A DNA stretch of 64,000 bases from ENR-C587 sp942493235 (lineage in GTDB: Bacteria > Bacteroidota > Ignavibacteria > Kapaibacteriales > UBA2268). The stretch is from the NCBI GenBank assembly GCA_942493235.1, contig OW818676.1:3720001-3784000 (forward strand), written 5' to 3'. A model generated the notes under the pieces. The model was not told the DNA's origin. It was given only the letters and a program-made list of their open reading frames with translations, and made no database searches. This document shows positions 1 to 8,292 of the stretch, one piece after another (position 1 is the stretch's first letter; every line of letters starts with the position of its first letter). The position numbers were made by a program, and so were the translations under genes.

Positions 1-215
1 CTGCAATTGTAATCGAAGGTAATGAAATTCATACCAGAACAGGGTTTTTAAAAGTTCCGGCTGAAGTGCTTGCCTCCGTAGGAGTCAATCATGCTCAAAA
101 TATTAATATACCGGTTACTCATGCTAAAATTTTAGGTTGGTATGACAACGAATACGGTAGCTATGTAAATTGCCTTGGTAAACTTACAGAACACATTGCT
201 TCGCATTTAGGTTAA
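1..215 (+). CDS. Glyceraldehyde-3-phosphate dehydrogenase, C-terminal fragment
   Basis: The window opens inside this gene; the first full codon is at position 3 and 70 residues plus the stop are visible. The segment KILGWYDNEYGSYVN matches the conserved KxxxWYDNExGY region near the C-terminus of phosphorylating GAPDH, the glycolytic enzyme that oxidises glyceraldehyde 3-phosphate with NAD and phosphate. The active-site cysteine and the Rossmann domain lie outside the window. The family usually reads NEMGYS here, and the GSYVN variant is slightly atypical, so a GAPDH-like paralogue is possible. The call rests on the C-terminal tail only. Confidence 0.8.
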   Translation, partial: AIVIEGNEIHTRTGFLKVPAEVLASVGVNHAQNINIPVTHAKILGWYDNEYGSYVNCLGKLTEHIASHLG

Positions 216-286
216 ATTTTAAGTGTGTTCAAATTGTGTGATTTTAATTCACACAATAATTGTTAACACAGGCTTTAAATGCTTAT

Positions 287-420
287 AAGAGGTTGTCTAA
301 TAAGTAATAATATTCCCAAATCGTCATTCTGAGTGTAACGAAGAATCCATAATTATCAACATTTAGCTTTATTTGGATTCTTCACTTCGTTCAGAATGAC
401 AACCTTTTGAACAGCCTCTT
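287..420. repeat. MITE-like intergenic repeat, copy 1
   Basis: A 134-bp element begins AAGAGGTTGTCT and ends AACAGCCTCTT, so its ends are imperfect inverted repeats. Inside lies a second inverted pair, GTCATTCTGAG near 323 and TCAGAATGAC ending at 400, whose arms continue through GAAGAATCC / GGATTCTTC. It has no coding capacity. Related copies are at 1130-1264, 11257-11389 and 32689-32800, with partial copies near 29197 and 34479. The structure suggests a miniature mobile element or a structured intergenic repeat; no parent transposase is identified here. Confidence 0.75.
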
Positions 421-582
421 GAATGGAGCCGAGAATAATATTAGCGTACATTTTGTAGTAGCTTAATAGTATTTACAAAGCCTCTGAAGCGTGGGTAAAC
501 AATTACTTACGAATATACATATTAGTAGTCGAATAGATGTTATAGAGTTTTGCAATGGTCTTATATTTTTTTCAAATAAAGA

Positions 583-1026
583 TTGTTAAAAGTGAAAAGC
601 GAAATATTCTCATTAAAAAATTCACTTATAGCTCCCTGCGGTATGAACTGCGGAGTGTGTATGGCATATCTTCGTGAAAAAAACAAGTGCAATGGTTGCC
701 GTCTTTCAGATGAGAATAAACCTAATTCTTGTATCAAATGCATTATCAAGAACTGTGATTTACTGCAAGATACTGAATCAAATTTCTGCTACGATTGCCC
801 AAAGTATCCTTGTAAACGCTTAATCAACTTGGATAAAAGATATAGAACCAAATACAGAATGAGTATGCTGGAAAACCTTAGCTACATCAAATCCGAAGGA
901 TTAGACCAATTTGTAGAAAAAGAAAGTAATAGATGGATATGCCCTAATTGCGGTGAGACTGTCAGTGTTCACCGCAGTTTCTGCTTAAAGTGTAAAACTG
1001 ATTTGGTAATTGATAGTAAAATTTGA
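583..1026 (+). CDS. DUF3795 domain protein (cysteine-rich, putative metal binding)
   Basis: A 147-residue soluble protein. Residues 17-40 contain APCGMNCGVCMAYLREK followed by CNGCR, the N-terminal signature of DUF3795, a small family of unknown function with many cysteines expected to bind zinc or an Fe-S cluster. Further cysteines occur in CIKC, CDLL and CYDCPKYPC. A C-terminal CPNCGE...CLKCK motif looks like a zinc ribbon. No ATG begins the frame: TTG at 583 and GTG at 592 are both possible starts. The gene stands alone between two diverged copies of the same intergenic repeat. Family membership is fairly certain; function is not known. Confidence 0.8.
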   Translation: MLKVKSEIFSLKNSLIAPCGMNCGVCMAYLREKNKCNGCRLSDENKPNSCIKCIIKNCDLLQDTESNFCYDCPKYPCKRLINLDKRYRTKYRMSMLENLSYIKSEGLDQFVEKESNRWICPNCGETVSVHRSFCLKCKTDLVIDSKI

Positions 1027-1129
1027 TTATATTTATTTTAACTTCTTTTGAAGTCAAACATCGCTAACTATTGGAGATAGGGGTTCAGAGTTAGGGGATA
1101 GGGAGAAGAACAAACAAATAATGCTTATC

Positions 1130-1264
1130 AAGAGCTTGTCGAAAATTAATAATATTGCCAAATCAACATTCTGAGTGCAACGAAGAATCCAGAATTATCT
1201 ATAAGTTAGCTTAATCTGGATTCTTCACTGCGTTCAGAATGACAAATTTTTAGACAGCCACTTG
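1130..1264. repeat. MITE-like intergenic repeat, copy 2
   Basis: This is a 135-bp relative of the element at 287-420, in the same orientation, running from AAGAGCTTGTCG to AGACAGCCACTTG with the internal CATTCTGAG / TCAGAATGAC arms. Similarity to copy 1 extends past both ends: upstream ATGCTTAT, downstream GAATGG...GAATAATATT, then CCTCT...GGGT and finally a GTTTTGCAA block (near 1357, versus near 548 for copy 1). Roughly 270-290 bp of related DNA therefore lie on each side of the DUF3795 gene. Confidence 0.7.
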
Positions 1265-1528
1265 AATGGTACTGGGAATAATATTTGCCCTCTTGTATAA
1301 ATTTTTACACAACCTCTTAACCGTAGGGTTGAACAAATGGGGATTGAAAATTATATAGTTTTGCAACAGACTTAGTCTTACTCTTAGATTTTTGAATGAC
1401 TTTCATACCAATGCTAAAGCTTGTGATTTAGGTCAATTTGTCCCAATTCCCCAAACCCGAACCCCAAATTCCTAATTCCCAATTCCTAATTCCCAAACCC
1501 AGAAACCCAATATGATAAAGATTTTTTT
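1265..1528. other. Intergenic DNA with a C-rich low-complexity tract
   Basis: No gene is visible. Positions 1440-1510 hold a low-complexity run of CCCAATTCC / CCCAAACCC units. Similar tracts occur at about 42220-42310 and 49130-49260, always in intergenic DNA beside other repeats. CCGTAGGGTTGAAC near 1321 is a half copy of the palindromes listed further on. Confidence 0.5.
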
Positions 1529-2164
1529 CTATTTCAGATCATTATATAATTTAACGATTTCATTTCTTAATTTTTGTTTAAATGAAATTAGTTCAGTGCT
1601 GTTGATAGTTAGCTCAATTAATTGATTACCGATACTAACAAGCTTACCCATTTTAGTACCGTTTTTAGGCGACCAAATACAGCCACTTTTGTTACCGTTA
1701 TTATTAATAGTGAAAACGTACTGAGTACCGTCAGTTTCGGTTACTAAATCTTCGGGAAACATAGTCTTCATAATTGCAGCTGAAAATAAAGCTTTCACCA
1801 TATCGGCAGATTCTTTGTCGATTTCAGTTTTATAAGTTTTTACTTTCACAGATTTAGCATTTTTATTTTTCCAAATCTGATGATCGCAAATCCGATATAC
1901 TAAAAAGAATCTTTCAAACTTAGTGTCTGCCTCTATGCTAAGTACATTTTCGGGCGTTGAAGAGGGTAAAACTAAAAGCCGAATCTCTGGCGAGTCCGAT
2001 AATCCTTTAAAAAGAATATCCCTGACACTTGTATGATATTCAAATTCAAAGTTATAAATATCAAATATACTGCCTGTAGGCTCTAAATGTTCGGACTGTA
2101 AAGCACCCAGCTTCAATGTTAGAATTGAAAATACTAATAATATAATTATGCTAATCTTTTTCAT
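1529..2164 (-). CDS. Exported protein of unknown function
   Basis: A 211-residue protein with an N-terminal signal sequence (MKKISIIILLVFSILTL, probable cleavage around residues 20-23). No lipobox cysteine is seen, so a periplasmic location or secretion is likely. The mature part is soluble, with an alternating beta/alpha pattern and two isolated cysteines (in the YRICDHQIW and GCIWSP segments). I do not recognise the family. It lies about 150 bp upstream of mlaE on the same strand; the gap argues against tight coupling but does not exclude co-transcription. It is placed as a gene because of the signal peptide, the ATG and normal codon use. Confidence 0.65.
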   Translation of the reverse strand: MKKISIIILLVFSILTLKLGALQSEHLEPTGSIFDIYNFEFEYHTSVRDILFKGLSDSPEIRLLVLPSSTPENVLSIEADTKFERFFLVYRICDHQIWKNKNAKSVKVKTYKTEIDKESADMVKALFSAAIMKTMFPEDLVTETDGTQYVFTINNNGNKSGCIWSPKNGTKMGKLVSIGNQLIELTINSTELISFKQKLRNEIVKLYNDLK

Positions 2165-2315
2165 TTTGCGACTTTCGTAAATTTTAATATTTGTTAGTTT
2201 GGAGGTTATATTTAAGATTCGTTTGTCTATTCACAAATAATACTCGGATTTTATTTCGACAATCAATAAGTACCGGAAATTTGCAATAACCACTAAAGAC
2301 TAAGCATTTACCACT

Positions 2316-3095
2316 TTACACCAAATAACCAAACAGAGCATCAATAATAAGGATAGTTGCCGCCGAGAGAGTATAAGCTCTTACTGTACTTTTTCCTACG
2401 CCCTCTGCCCCACCGCTTGTATTAAAACCGACATGGCAACCAATTAAAGCTGTTACACCGCCAAATAAAAAGGCTTTTGAAAGCCCAATTACTATTTCGC
2501 TCTCACGGAAGAATCTCTGAACTGATTCAAAAAACATTACAAATGAAAAATCGAATTGAATGACAGTCAAAGCAAATCCACCTAATATAGCTACAAAATC
2601 TGAAAACACAGCCAGTACCGGCATCATCAGCAGAGTAGCAACCATACGCGGCATCGCTAAATATCTTGATTTGTCTATAGCCATCATCTCCAGAGCATCA
2701 ATCTGCTCGGTTACATTCATAGTGCCGATTTCGGCAGCCATAGAGCCACCTACTCTGCCTGCAATCACTAAGGCTGTCAATACCGGCGTTAGCTCCGTAA
2801 AAACTGCCGTAGCGATAGATGAGCCAATGTATGGCTTAGCCAAGCCGATAAGGTTGAACTTAATAAATAAATCTGTTGCCTGAAGAGCTGCAATTGCACC
2901 GGTAAAAGCACCTATTAAAATAACAAGTGGCAATGAGTCTGCACCAACGATTTTCATCTGGTCCAATACTAACTTTTTATCTTTGATTATACGGGGGAAA
3001 TATTTAATAATATTCAATAATAATATTATAATCTGACCAAATTCCGTAAGGAAATTGATTATTTTCCTTCCAAGTCTTGATATTAACTTAATCAT
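2316..3095 (-). CDS. MlaE-family ABC transporter permease (lipid transport)
   Basis: A 259-residue integral inner-membrane protein of the usual MlaE length. It has about five hydrophobic segments and the family hallmark around ALVIAGRVGGSMAAEIGTMNVTEQIDALE, followed by the conserved MAIDKSRYLAMPR stretch. MlaE is the permease of phospholipid-trafficking ABC systems that maintain outer-membrane asymmetry. Its usual partners, the ATPase MlaF and the MCE-domain protein MlaD, are not adjacent; they may lie elsewhere or beyond an operon break. It starts 11 bp after the GlmU-like gene on the same strand and is probably co-transcribed with it. Confidence 0.85.
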   Translation of the reverse strand: MIKLISRLGRKIINFLTEFGQIIILLLNIIKYFPRIIKDKKLVLDQMKIVGADSLPLVILIGAFTGAIAALQATDLFIKFNLIGLAKPYIGSSIATAVFTELTPVLTALVIAGRVGGSMAAEIGTMNVTEQIDALEMMAIDKSRYLAMPRMVATLLMMPVLAVFSDFVAILGGFALTVIQFDFSFVMFFESVQRFFRESEIVIGLSKAFLFGGVTALIGCHVGFNTSGGAEGVGKSTVRAYTLSAATILIIDALFGYLV

Positions 3096-3106
3096 TAATT
3101 GCTCTT

Positions 3107-3874
3107 TTAATTTTCATTTTTGGTGCTTAATAAATATTTCTCAGCTCTTAATAAATCAGCCGGAGAATTCACACCCTGCAGTTCATCAAATTCAGCTAAT
3201 GCAAACGCTCTTACTATTGCCCCGTTAAGTCGTAATATTTCTATTATGTCAGTCAGATAATATTCGCCTTGCTCGTTTGAATTCGAAACGAATTTAAGCG
3301 AAGTAAACAGTAGCTTGGACTTGATTAAATATATTCCGCTATTAATTTCAGTAATTGATTTTTCTTGAGGTTTTGCATCTTTCTCTTCAACAATTTTTCT
3401 AAAAAGACCTTCACTATCCCTAATGATTCGTCCGTAGCCGGTCGGTTCTGCAGCTATTGTCGAAAGAACTGAAATATCAGCACTTGCTCTATAGTGCTGC
3501 TCGGCAAATTTGTTTAATGTCTCGACAGAAATCAAAGGCACGTCTCCTGCTAAAATCAAGACATCTCCTTTATAATCAGTAAATAGTGATTCGGCTTGAG
3601 CAACGGCATGACCGGTACCCAATTGTTCATTCTGCTCACAAGTAAAAACTGTCCCGTTGAATTTTTTTAGATAATCGTATAGCTTTTCTTTTTTATGCCC
3701 GACAATTACAACATTTTTCTTTGAATTTAATTTGGATACGGTATTTAATACATATTCAATCAATGGTTTACCATTTAATTGGCATAGTACTTTTGGAATT
3801 TCAGGATTGTTCATTCTTTTACCCATGCCTGCAGCTAAGATAATTGAGGCTATTTTGTTTTGGTTTGAATTCAT
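3107..3874 (-). CDS. GlmU-like N-acetylglucosamine-1-phosphate uridylyltransferase domain protein
   Basis: This 255-residue nucleotidyltransferase has the sugar-phosphate pyrophosphorylase signature LAAGMGKRM at residues 14-22, followed by a conserved KVL lysine. GTGHAVAQ, GDVPLI and GYGRIIRD match the UDP-GlcNAc pyrophosphorylase half of GlmU. Full GlmU is about 450 residues and ends in a left-handed beta-helix acetyltransferase domain, which is absent here. The protein can supply only the uridyltransfer step, or acts on another sugar phosphate; a separate acetyltransferase would be needed. It lies 11 bp upstream of mlaE in an apparent two-gene envelope unit. Confidence 0.8.
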   Translation of the reverse strand: MNSNQNKIASIILAAGMGKRMNNPEIPKVLCQLNGKPLIEYVLNTVSKLNSKKNVVIVGHKKEKLYDYLKKFNGTVFTCEQNEQLGTGHAVAQAESLFTDYKGDVLILAGDVPLISVETLNKFAEQHYRASADISVLSTIAAEPTGYGRIIRDSEGLFRKIVEEKDAKPQEKSITEINSGIYLIKSKLLFTSLKFVSNSNEQGEYYLTDIIEILRLNGAIVRAFALAEFDELQGVNSPADLLRAEKYLLSTKNEN

Positions 3875-4040
3875 AATTTTCTCTAATTTACTTTTTTCTA
3901 ATTTATAAAATTAAATATTTTCAGCTATATATATCAGTTCAATTGGCTCTTCTACAGTTCATCAACTAAAGTATTTCTCAATAAGTAACTAACATTTTCG
4001 TCATTTAATTTCATATTGACGAATTAAATTGAAAATACTT

Positions 4041-4586
4041 ATGAAGATATATACAAAAACAGGCGATAAAGGTTCGACAAGTTTATTTAACGGTGAACGT
4101 GTCAGCAAAAATGCTCTTAGAGTTAATTGCTACGGCACAATAGACGAACTGAACTCAATAATCGGAATTGCTGTCAGTTTCTGTAATCAGCAAGAATTAT
4201 GCAAAGATTTATCGGCTATCAGCTCAACATTATTCAGTCTGGGTTCAGACTTGGCTACTCCTCTATGCCCCGAACCAAAATTCAAACCTGCAAGGATTGA
4301 CCAAGCACATATTGATAATTTAGAAATATTAATAGATAATTATACTAATTCAATGCCTCCTCTAAGAAGTTTCATATTACCGGGCGGAAGTAAATGCTCT
4401 GCTTTTCTGCATAATGCCAGAACAGTATGCCGCCGAGCCGAGAGACTAATTGTAGAATTATCATCAATAGAAGATTTGGGTCAATATGTACTGATATATG
4501 TAAATAGACTTTCTGATTATTTATTTACAGCGTCAAGATATGCAAATTTTCTTTCTGATATAAAAGATATTGAGTGGAAAAACTAA
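4041..4586 (+). CDS. PduO-type cob(I)yrinic acid a,c-diamide adenosyltransferase
   Basis: A 181-residue enzyme transferring the adenosyl group of ATP to cob(I)alamin to make adenosylcobalamin. Visible signatures are the N-terminal KIYTKTGDKGSTSLF ATP loop, the CYGTIDELNS helix, the central FILPGGSKCSAFLHNARTVC segment with RRAER, and the C-terminal YVNRLSDYLFTASRYAN. The family begins M-K/T-IYTKTGDKG, so the ATG at 4041 is preferred to an in-frame TTG at 4029. The gene is divergent from the GlmU/mlaE pair. No other cobalamin genes lie nearby. Confidence 0.9.
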   Translation: MKIYTKTGDKGSTSLFNGERVSKNALRVNCYGTIDELNSIIGIAVSFCNQQELCKDLSAISSTLFSLGSDLATPLCPEPKFKPARIDQAHIDNLEILIDNYTNSMPPLRSFILPGGSKCSAFLHNARTVCRRAERLIVELSSIEDLGQYVLIYVNRLSDYLFTASRYANFLSDIKDIEWKN

Positions 4587-4634
4587 TCTCTATCAAACTA
4601 ATTCTATAATTTACAACTCGAAATAAGTTAATAT

Positions 4635-5666
4635 ATGCCAAAATTTGATTTTATAAATAAAAAAGATGAAATGAATAAGCAGGAGAAATGGAAATTATCT
4701 CAGAAACGCTCTCTGCTTAAATCTAAATCCGATAAAAAAAAATCGGCGATTAGTGCTATAGTCAGCTCAATTGTAGGCAAAAATTATTTAGTTGAAATTG
4801 AGAACAAAGACGGATTTGTTGAAATAGAATGTATCCGTGCCGGTACAATAACTACTCATAATGTTGATACACAGATTATTGCAGTCGGAGATAAAGTAAA
4901 GATTCTATATGATGAGCCGGATATTAATTGCGAAATCGGAACTATTATCGAAGTTGAGCATCGCGATTCATGGCTGTCACGAACTTCAATTATCGGTGAA
5001 AAGGAAGATGTAGTGGCTGCTAACTGCCAGAGAATGGTTATAATGATGGCTGCGGCAGACCCTTTTTATAACCGTAGAGTAATAGATAGATTTCTAATAG
5101 CGGCTGTTGCCGGAGGGATAGAGCCGGCTATATGTATAAATAAAACTGAATTGATGCCAATCGATTTATTAGAAAAAGATATGGCTCCTTATAAAAAAAT
5201 GGGGATAGAAGTATTTTTTATTTCTGCTCATCTAAATAAAAATATAAAACAAATTTCGGAATATATCAAAAATCACACTACCGCTTTTTCAGGTCCTTCG
5301 GGAGTCGGTAAGTCAACACTACTAAATTTGTTATATGGAGACGATATTCAGAAAATCAGTGAAATCAGTGAGCGTACCGGCAAAGGTAGGCATACTACCA
5401 GCACAGCCAAGTTCATTCGATTTGATGAGGATACTTGTATAATAGACACTCCCGGTGTGCGTGAATTCGGATTATGGAATATACAAAAGGAAGAACTTCC
5501 TACTTATTTTTCGGATTTTGCACCATATTATGATAATTGCAAGTTTACCCCATGCTCTCACACCCATGAACCCAATTGTGCAGTAAAATCAGCAGTAGAG
5601 AATAGTGAAATAGATTCAGAGCGTTACCAAAGCTATTTGAACATATTCGAGAGCTTGAAAGATTAA
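4635..5666 (+). CDS. rsgA: Ribosome small-subunit-dependent GTPase A
   Basis: A 343-residue circularly permuted GTPase that assists late 30S maturation. Domain order is an N-terminal OB fold (about residues 45-110), then G4 NKTE at 169-172, G1 GPSGVGKST at 220-228 and G3 DTPG at 271-274; the permuted order defines the family. The C-terminal zinc site is C302, C307, H309 and C315. About 40 lysine-rich residues precede the OB fold, slightly longer than usual and perhaps aiding rRNA contact. It starts with ATG 48 bp after the adenosyltransferase gene and may share its transcript. Confidence 0.95.
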   Translation: MPKFDFINKKDEMNKQEKWKLSQKRSLLKSKSDKKKSAISAIVSSIVGKNYLVEIENKDGFVEIECIRAGTITTHNVDTQIIAVGDKVKILYDEPDINCEIGTIIEVEHRDSWLSRTSIIGEKEDVVAANCQRMVIMMAAADPFYNRRVIDRFLIAAVAGGIEPAICINKTELMPIDLLEKDMAPYKKMGIEVFFISAHLNKNIKQISEYIKNHTTAFSGPSGVGKSTLLNLLYGDDIQKISEISERTGKGRHTTSTAKFIRFDEDTCIIDTPGVREFGLWNIQKEELPTYFSDFAPYYDNCKFTPCSHTHEPNCAVKSAVENSEIDSERYQSYLNIFESLKD

Positions 5667-5819
5667 TGCTATAAATGGCTTTTCCAAAACGCATTTTTTT
5701 CACTAATAATTTATTTGTACTCAATTTCAGATATTTGTTGCTAAATACAAAATATTTTCTTATTTTCTTATCTTAAAAATCATTAAATTTGGAATATTTT
5801 ATTAGAAATATAAGTAAAT

Positions 5820-7412
5820 ATGAATTATTACAGTACATCATTAATTATATTATTAACTTTAGCAATTACTTCTTGCTCTAATCAAGGGCTTAGAAAGGAA
5901 TTTGCTTTTGAAAATAATGATTACAGCATAACAGTTAATGATAGTACAAAAAATCAATTGTTATCGAGAAAATATTTTATTGAAGGTAAAAAAGCACAAT
6001 CAGTAGCCGATTTCGCAAAAGCTGTAGAGTATTTTACAAGTGCCTCATTAACTGAACATAGTGCAGTAGTTTATTATAATTTAGCTATCAGTTATTTAAA
6101 TATAAATTCTATTGATTCTGCAATTTTTTATTTCGAGAAATCTATCTCTGTTGATTCTCTATACGAAGAAAGTTATTTATATCTTACTGACATATTAATT
6201 ACCAATGGAAAATACTCAAAAGCTGAATATTTGAATAAAATACTATATAAAAAAGTACCGAGCCAGGCGAATTTAATGGATTTGGTAAATGTACAATTCT
6301 ATTTAGATGTCAATTCTGCAATTAACAATATTAAAAAAGGTGTTGAATTATACAAAGATAATGAATTAAATGCTTATTTATCAAACGTTTATTTATCATT
6401 AGACAATATCGACTCTGCCAATTTTTATTTTGAAAAATATATTAATAATGGCAGAACCGAGCTCTATGTATTAGACAAATTAGTTCAGCAATTTATGAAT
6501 AAAATGGATTACCGAATATGTATTAAATATTTGGAATATCTAAAAGTTAATATCTCGGATTATACTTTTTCTCAGTTATTAGATTTATTATATTCTCAAA
6601 TAGGTGCATATTTAAGAATCGATAAAATGCTTTGCGGTGTAATATATAGCTTTGTTTTGAATTTTGAGCCTATCAGTCCGTATAAAGATTTTTTATTAGG
6701 AGCAATTCAATTATCTGCAGAAAATGAAAATTCTGCCGACAGTCTTTTTAATACTATTTCAAAATATGATAATTCAAAGGATTCGCTTATTACAAAAGTA
6801 ATTCTTTCATATTATTCTTTACAAAAAGATTTAAAAGCTATAAAATATCTAAAAAACAATATTAGTAAAGTAACTATCAATAATGAGTTAGAGCTGGGAG
6901 CAATTTCTAATCTACTTTTTGTAAATAATAAATTAGATGAATTGATTTTTTTACTAAAAAGCCCTAACACTCGATTTGACTCTCCTAAAATAAATAATAT
7001 TATTGCAGATAGTTATTTATCAAAAAATATAATAGATTCTGCCGTAAAATACTACGAATTATGCTATCTGTCAGATTCTACAAACTTATCAATCAGAAAT
7101 AATTTAGCTTATTGCCTATCATTAAATAACAGGAATTTAAAAAAGGCTTTGATGCTTATACAATATTCTCTTAATTTACAGCCTGAAAATCCGAATTTTT
7201 TAGATACTTACGGATGGATTAATTTTTTGCTCGGAAATGTCGATATAGCTTATGATAGTATATCTAAAGCAGCAAAGTACGATTCCGGAAATTTCGACAT
7301 TCTGCTTCATTTGGGCTATATTTACTATCATAAAGGCGAAGTTAATAATGCCTTGCTTTGCTGGGAATCTGCCTATCAAAGTACTAAAACTGAAAATTTA
7401 AAAATCAAATAA
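5820..7412 (+). CDS. TPR-repeat lipoprotein in a motAB operon
   Basis: A 530-residue protein with a lipoprotein signal peptide ending in the lipobox ITSC (Cys19), so it is probably anchored to a membrane. The rest is tetratricopeptide-like helical repeats; clear units occur near residues 75-115 (SAVVYYNLAISYLNINSIDS) and 425-520 (RNNLAYCLSLNN, FLDTYGWINFLLGNV, LLHLGYIYYHKGEV). Such proteins act as binding scaffolds. It is the first gene of a five-gene run and ends 10 bp before motA, which suggests a motor-associated or envelope-assembly role. That link is inference from position. It is richer in AT and asparagine than its downstream neighbours. Confidence 0.8.
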   Translation: MNYYSTSLIILLTLAITSCSNQGLRKEFAFENNDYSITVNDSTKNQLLSRKYFIEGKKAQSVADFAKAVEYFTSASLTEHSAVVYYNLAISYLNINSIDSAIFYFEKSISVDSLYEESYLYLTDILITNGKYSKAEYLNKILYKKVPSQANLMDLVNVQFYLDVNSAINNIKKGVELYKDNELNAYLSNVYLSLDNIDSANFYFEKYINNGRTELYVLDKLVQQFMNKMDYRICIKYLEYLKVNISDYTFSQLLDLLYSQIGAYLRIDKMLCGVIYSFVLNFEPISPYKDFLLGAIQLSAENENSADSLFNTISKYDNSKDSLITKVILSYYSLQKDLKAIKYLKNNISKVTINNELELGAISNLLFVNNKLDELIFLLKSPNTRFDSPKINNIIADSYLSKNIIDSAVKYYELCYLSDSTNLSIRNNLAYCLSLNNRNLKKALMLIQYSLNLQPENPNFLDTYGWINFLLGNVDIAYDSISKAAKYDSGNFDILLHLGYIYYHKGEVNNALLCWESAYQSTKTENLKIK

Positions 7413-7422
7413 AGGTATAATT

Positions 7423-8268
7423 ATGTTTGTAATTATCGGTTCTTTAGTTGTTATTATATCAATTTTGGGTGGTTTCTCAATTCATGGCGACCTTGCGACA
7501 TTAGTGCAGCCAACCGAATTTATTATCATTATCGGTGCGGCTCTCGGCTCACTAATTGTTGCCAATCCATTACCTGTATTAAAAAAAGTAGTAGCCGGAG
7601 TATTAGGCACTCTTAAAGGAGCCAAAGTTAGTAAAAAGGGCTATTTGGAATTATTACAAATGCTTTATGAACTGTTCCAGTTTGCTAAACGCGAGGGTTT
7701 GATTGCATTAGAGCCTCATGTTGAGAATCCTGAGTCAAGCAGTATAATATCGAAATATCAGCCATTTTTGGCTAATCATCATGCAGTAGATTTTTTATGC
7801 GATACTTTAAAAGTAGTATTAAGTGGCGGTGTCCCTGCTCATGATTTAGAGGAATTGATGGACTTGGACTTAGAGGCTATTCATGAAGATGAAAATATAC
7901 CTCCGGGTGCGGTTCAGACATTAGCAGATGCGTTTCCCGGACTTGGTATCGTGGCGGCAGTTCTTGGTATTATTAATACTATGAGTGCAATCAATGAAGG
8001 AGCCGAAGCCGTAGGTAAGAAAGTAGCCGGTGCATTGGTCGGCACATTCTTAGGTGTATTAATGGCTTATGGATTTATTGGTCCTATAGCCTCCAATATG
8101 GGCATGATAAATAGCAAAGAGTCGCGTTATATGTTCGCAATTAAAGCATCATTATTAGCATTTGCAAAAGGAGCTCCGGCTTCTGTTGCAATTGAGTACG
8201 GTCGTAGAGCGATTGACCCTGAAAACAGACCTACATTTAAAGAAACAGAAGAAGCAATTAAGCGTTAA
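7423..8268 (+). CDS. motA: Flagellar motor stator protein MotA
   Basis: A 281-residue inner-membrane protein. MotA and MotB form the stator whose ion flow turns the flagellar rotor. Two transmembrane segments sit within residues 1-50 (FVIIGSLVVIISILGG and EFIIIIGAALGSLIVA). A large cytoplasmic loop follows, and the last two segments contain FPGLGIVAAVLGIINTM and VGTFLGVLMAYGFIGPIASNM, the proline-bearing MotA/TolQ/ExbB core. Ten bases separate it from the lipoprotein gene, and motB follows after 24 bp. The presence of MotB with an OmpA domain favours a flagellar or gliding-type stator over ExbB. Confidence 0.92.
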   Translation: MFVIIGSLVVIISILGGFSIHGDLATLVQPTEFIIIIGAALGSLIVANPLPVLKKVVAGVLGTLKGAKVSKKGYLELLQMLYELFQFAKREGLIALEPHVENPESSSIISKYQPFLANHHAVDFLCDTLKVVLSGGVPAHDLEELMDLDLEAIHEDENIPPGAVQTLADAFPGLGIVAAVLGIINTMSAINEGAEAVGKKVAGALVGTFLGVLMAYGFIGPIASNMGMINSKESRYMFAIKASLLAFAKGAPASVAIEYGRRAIDPENRPTFKETEEAIKR

Positions 8269-8292
8269 TCGCATCAATGAAAGGATTTAGCG

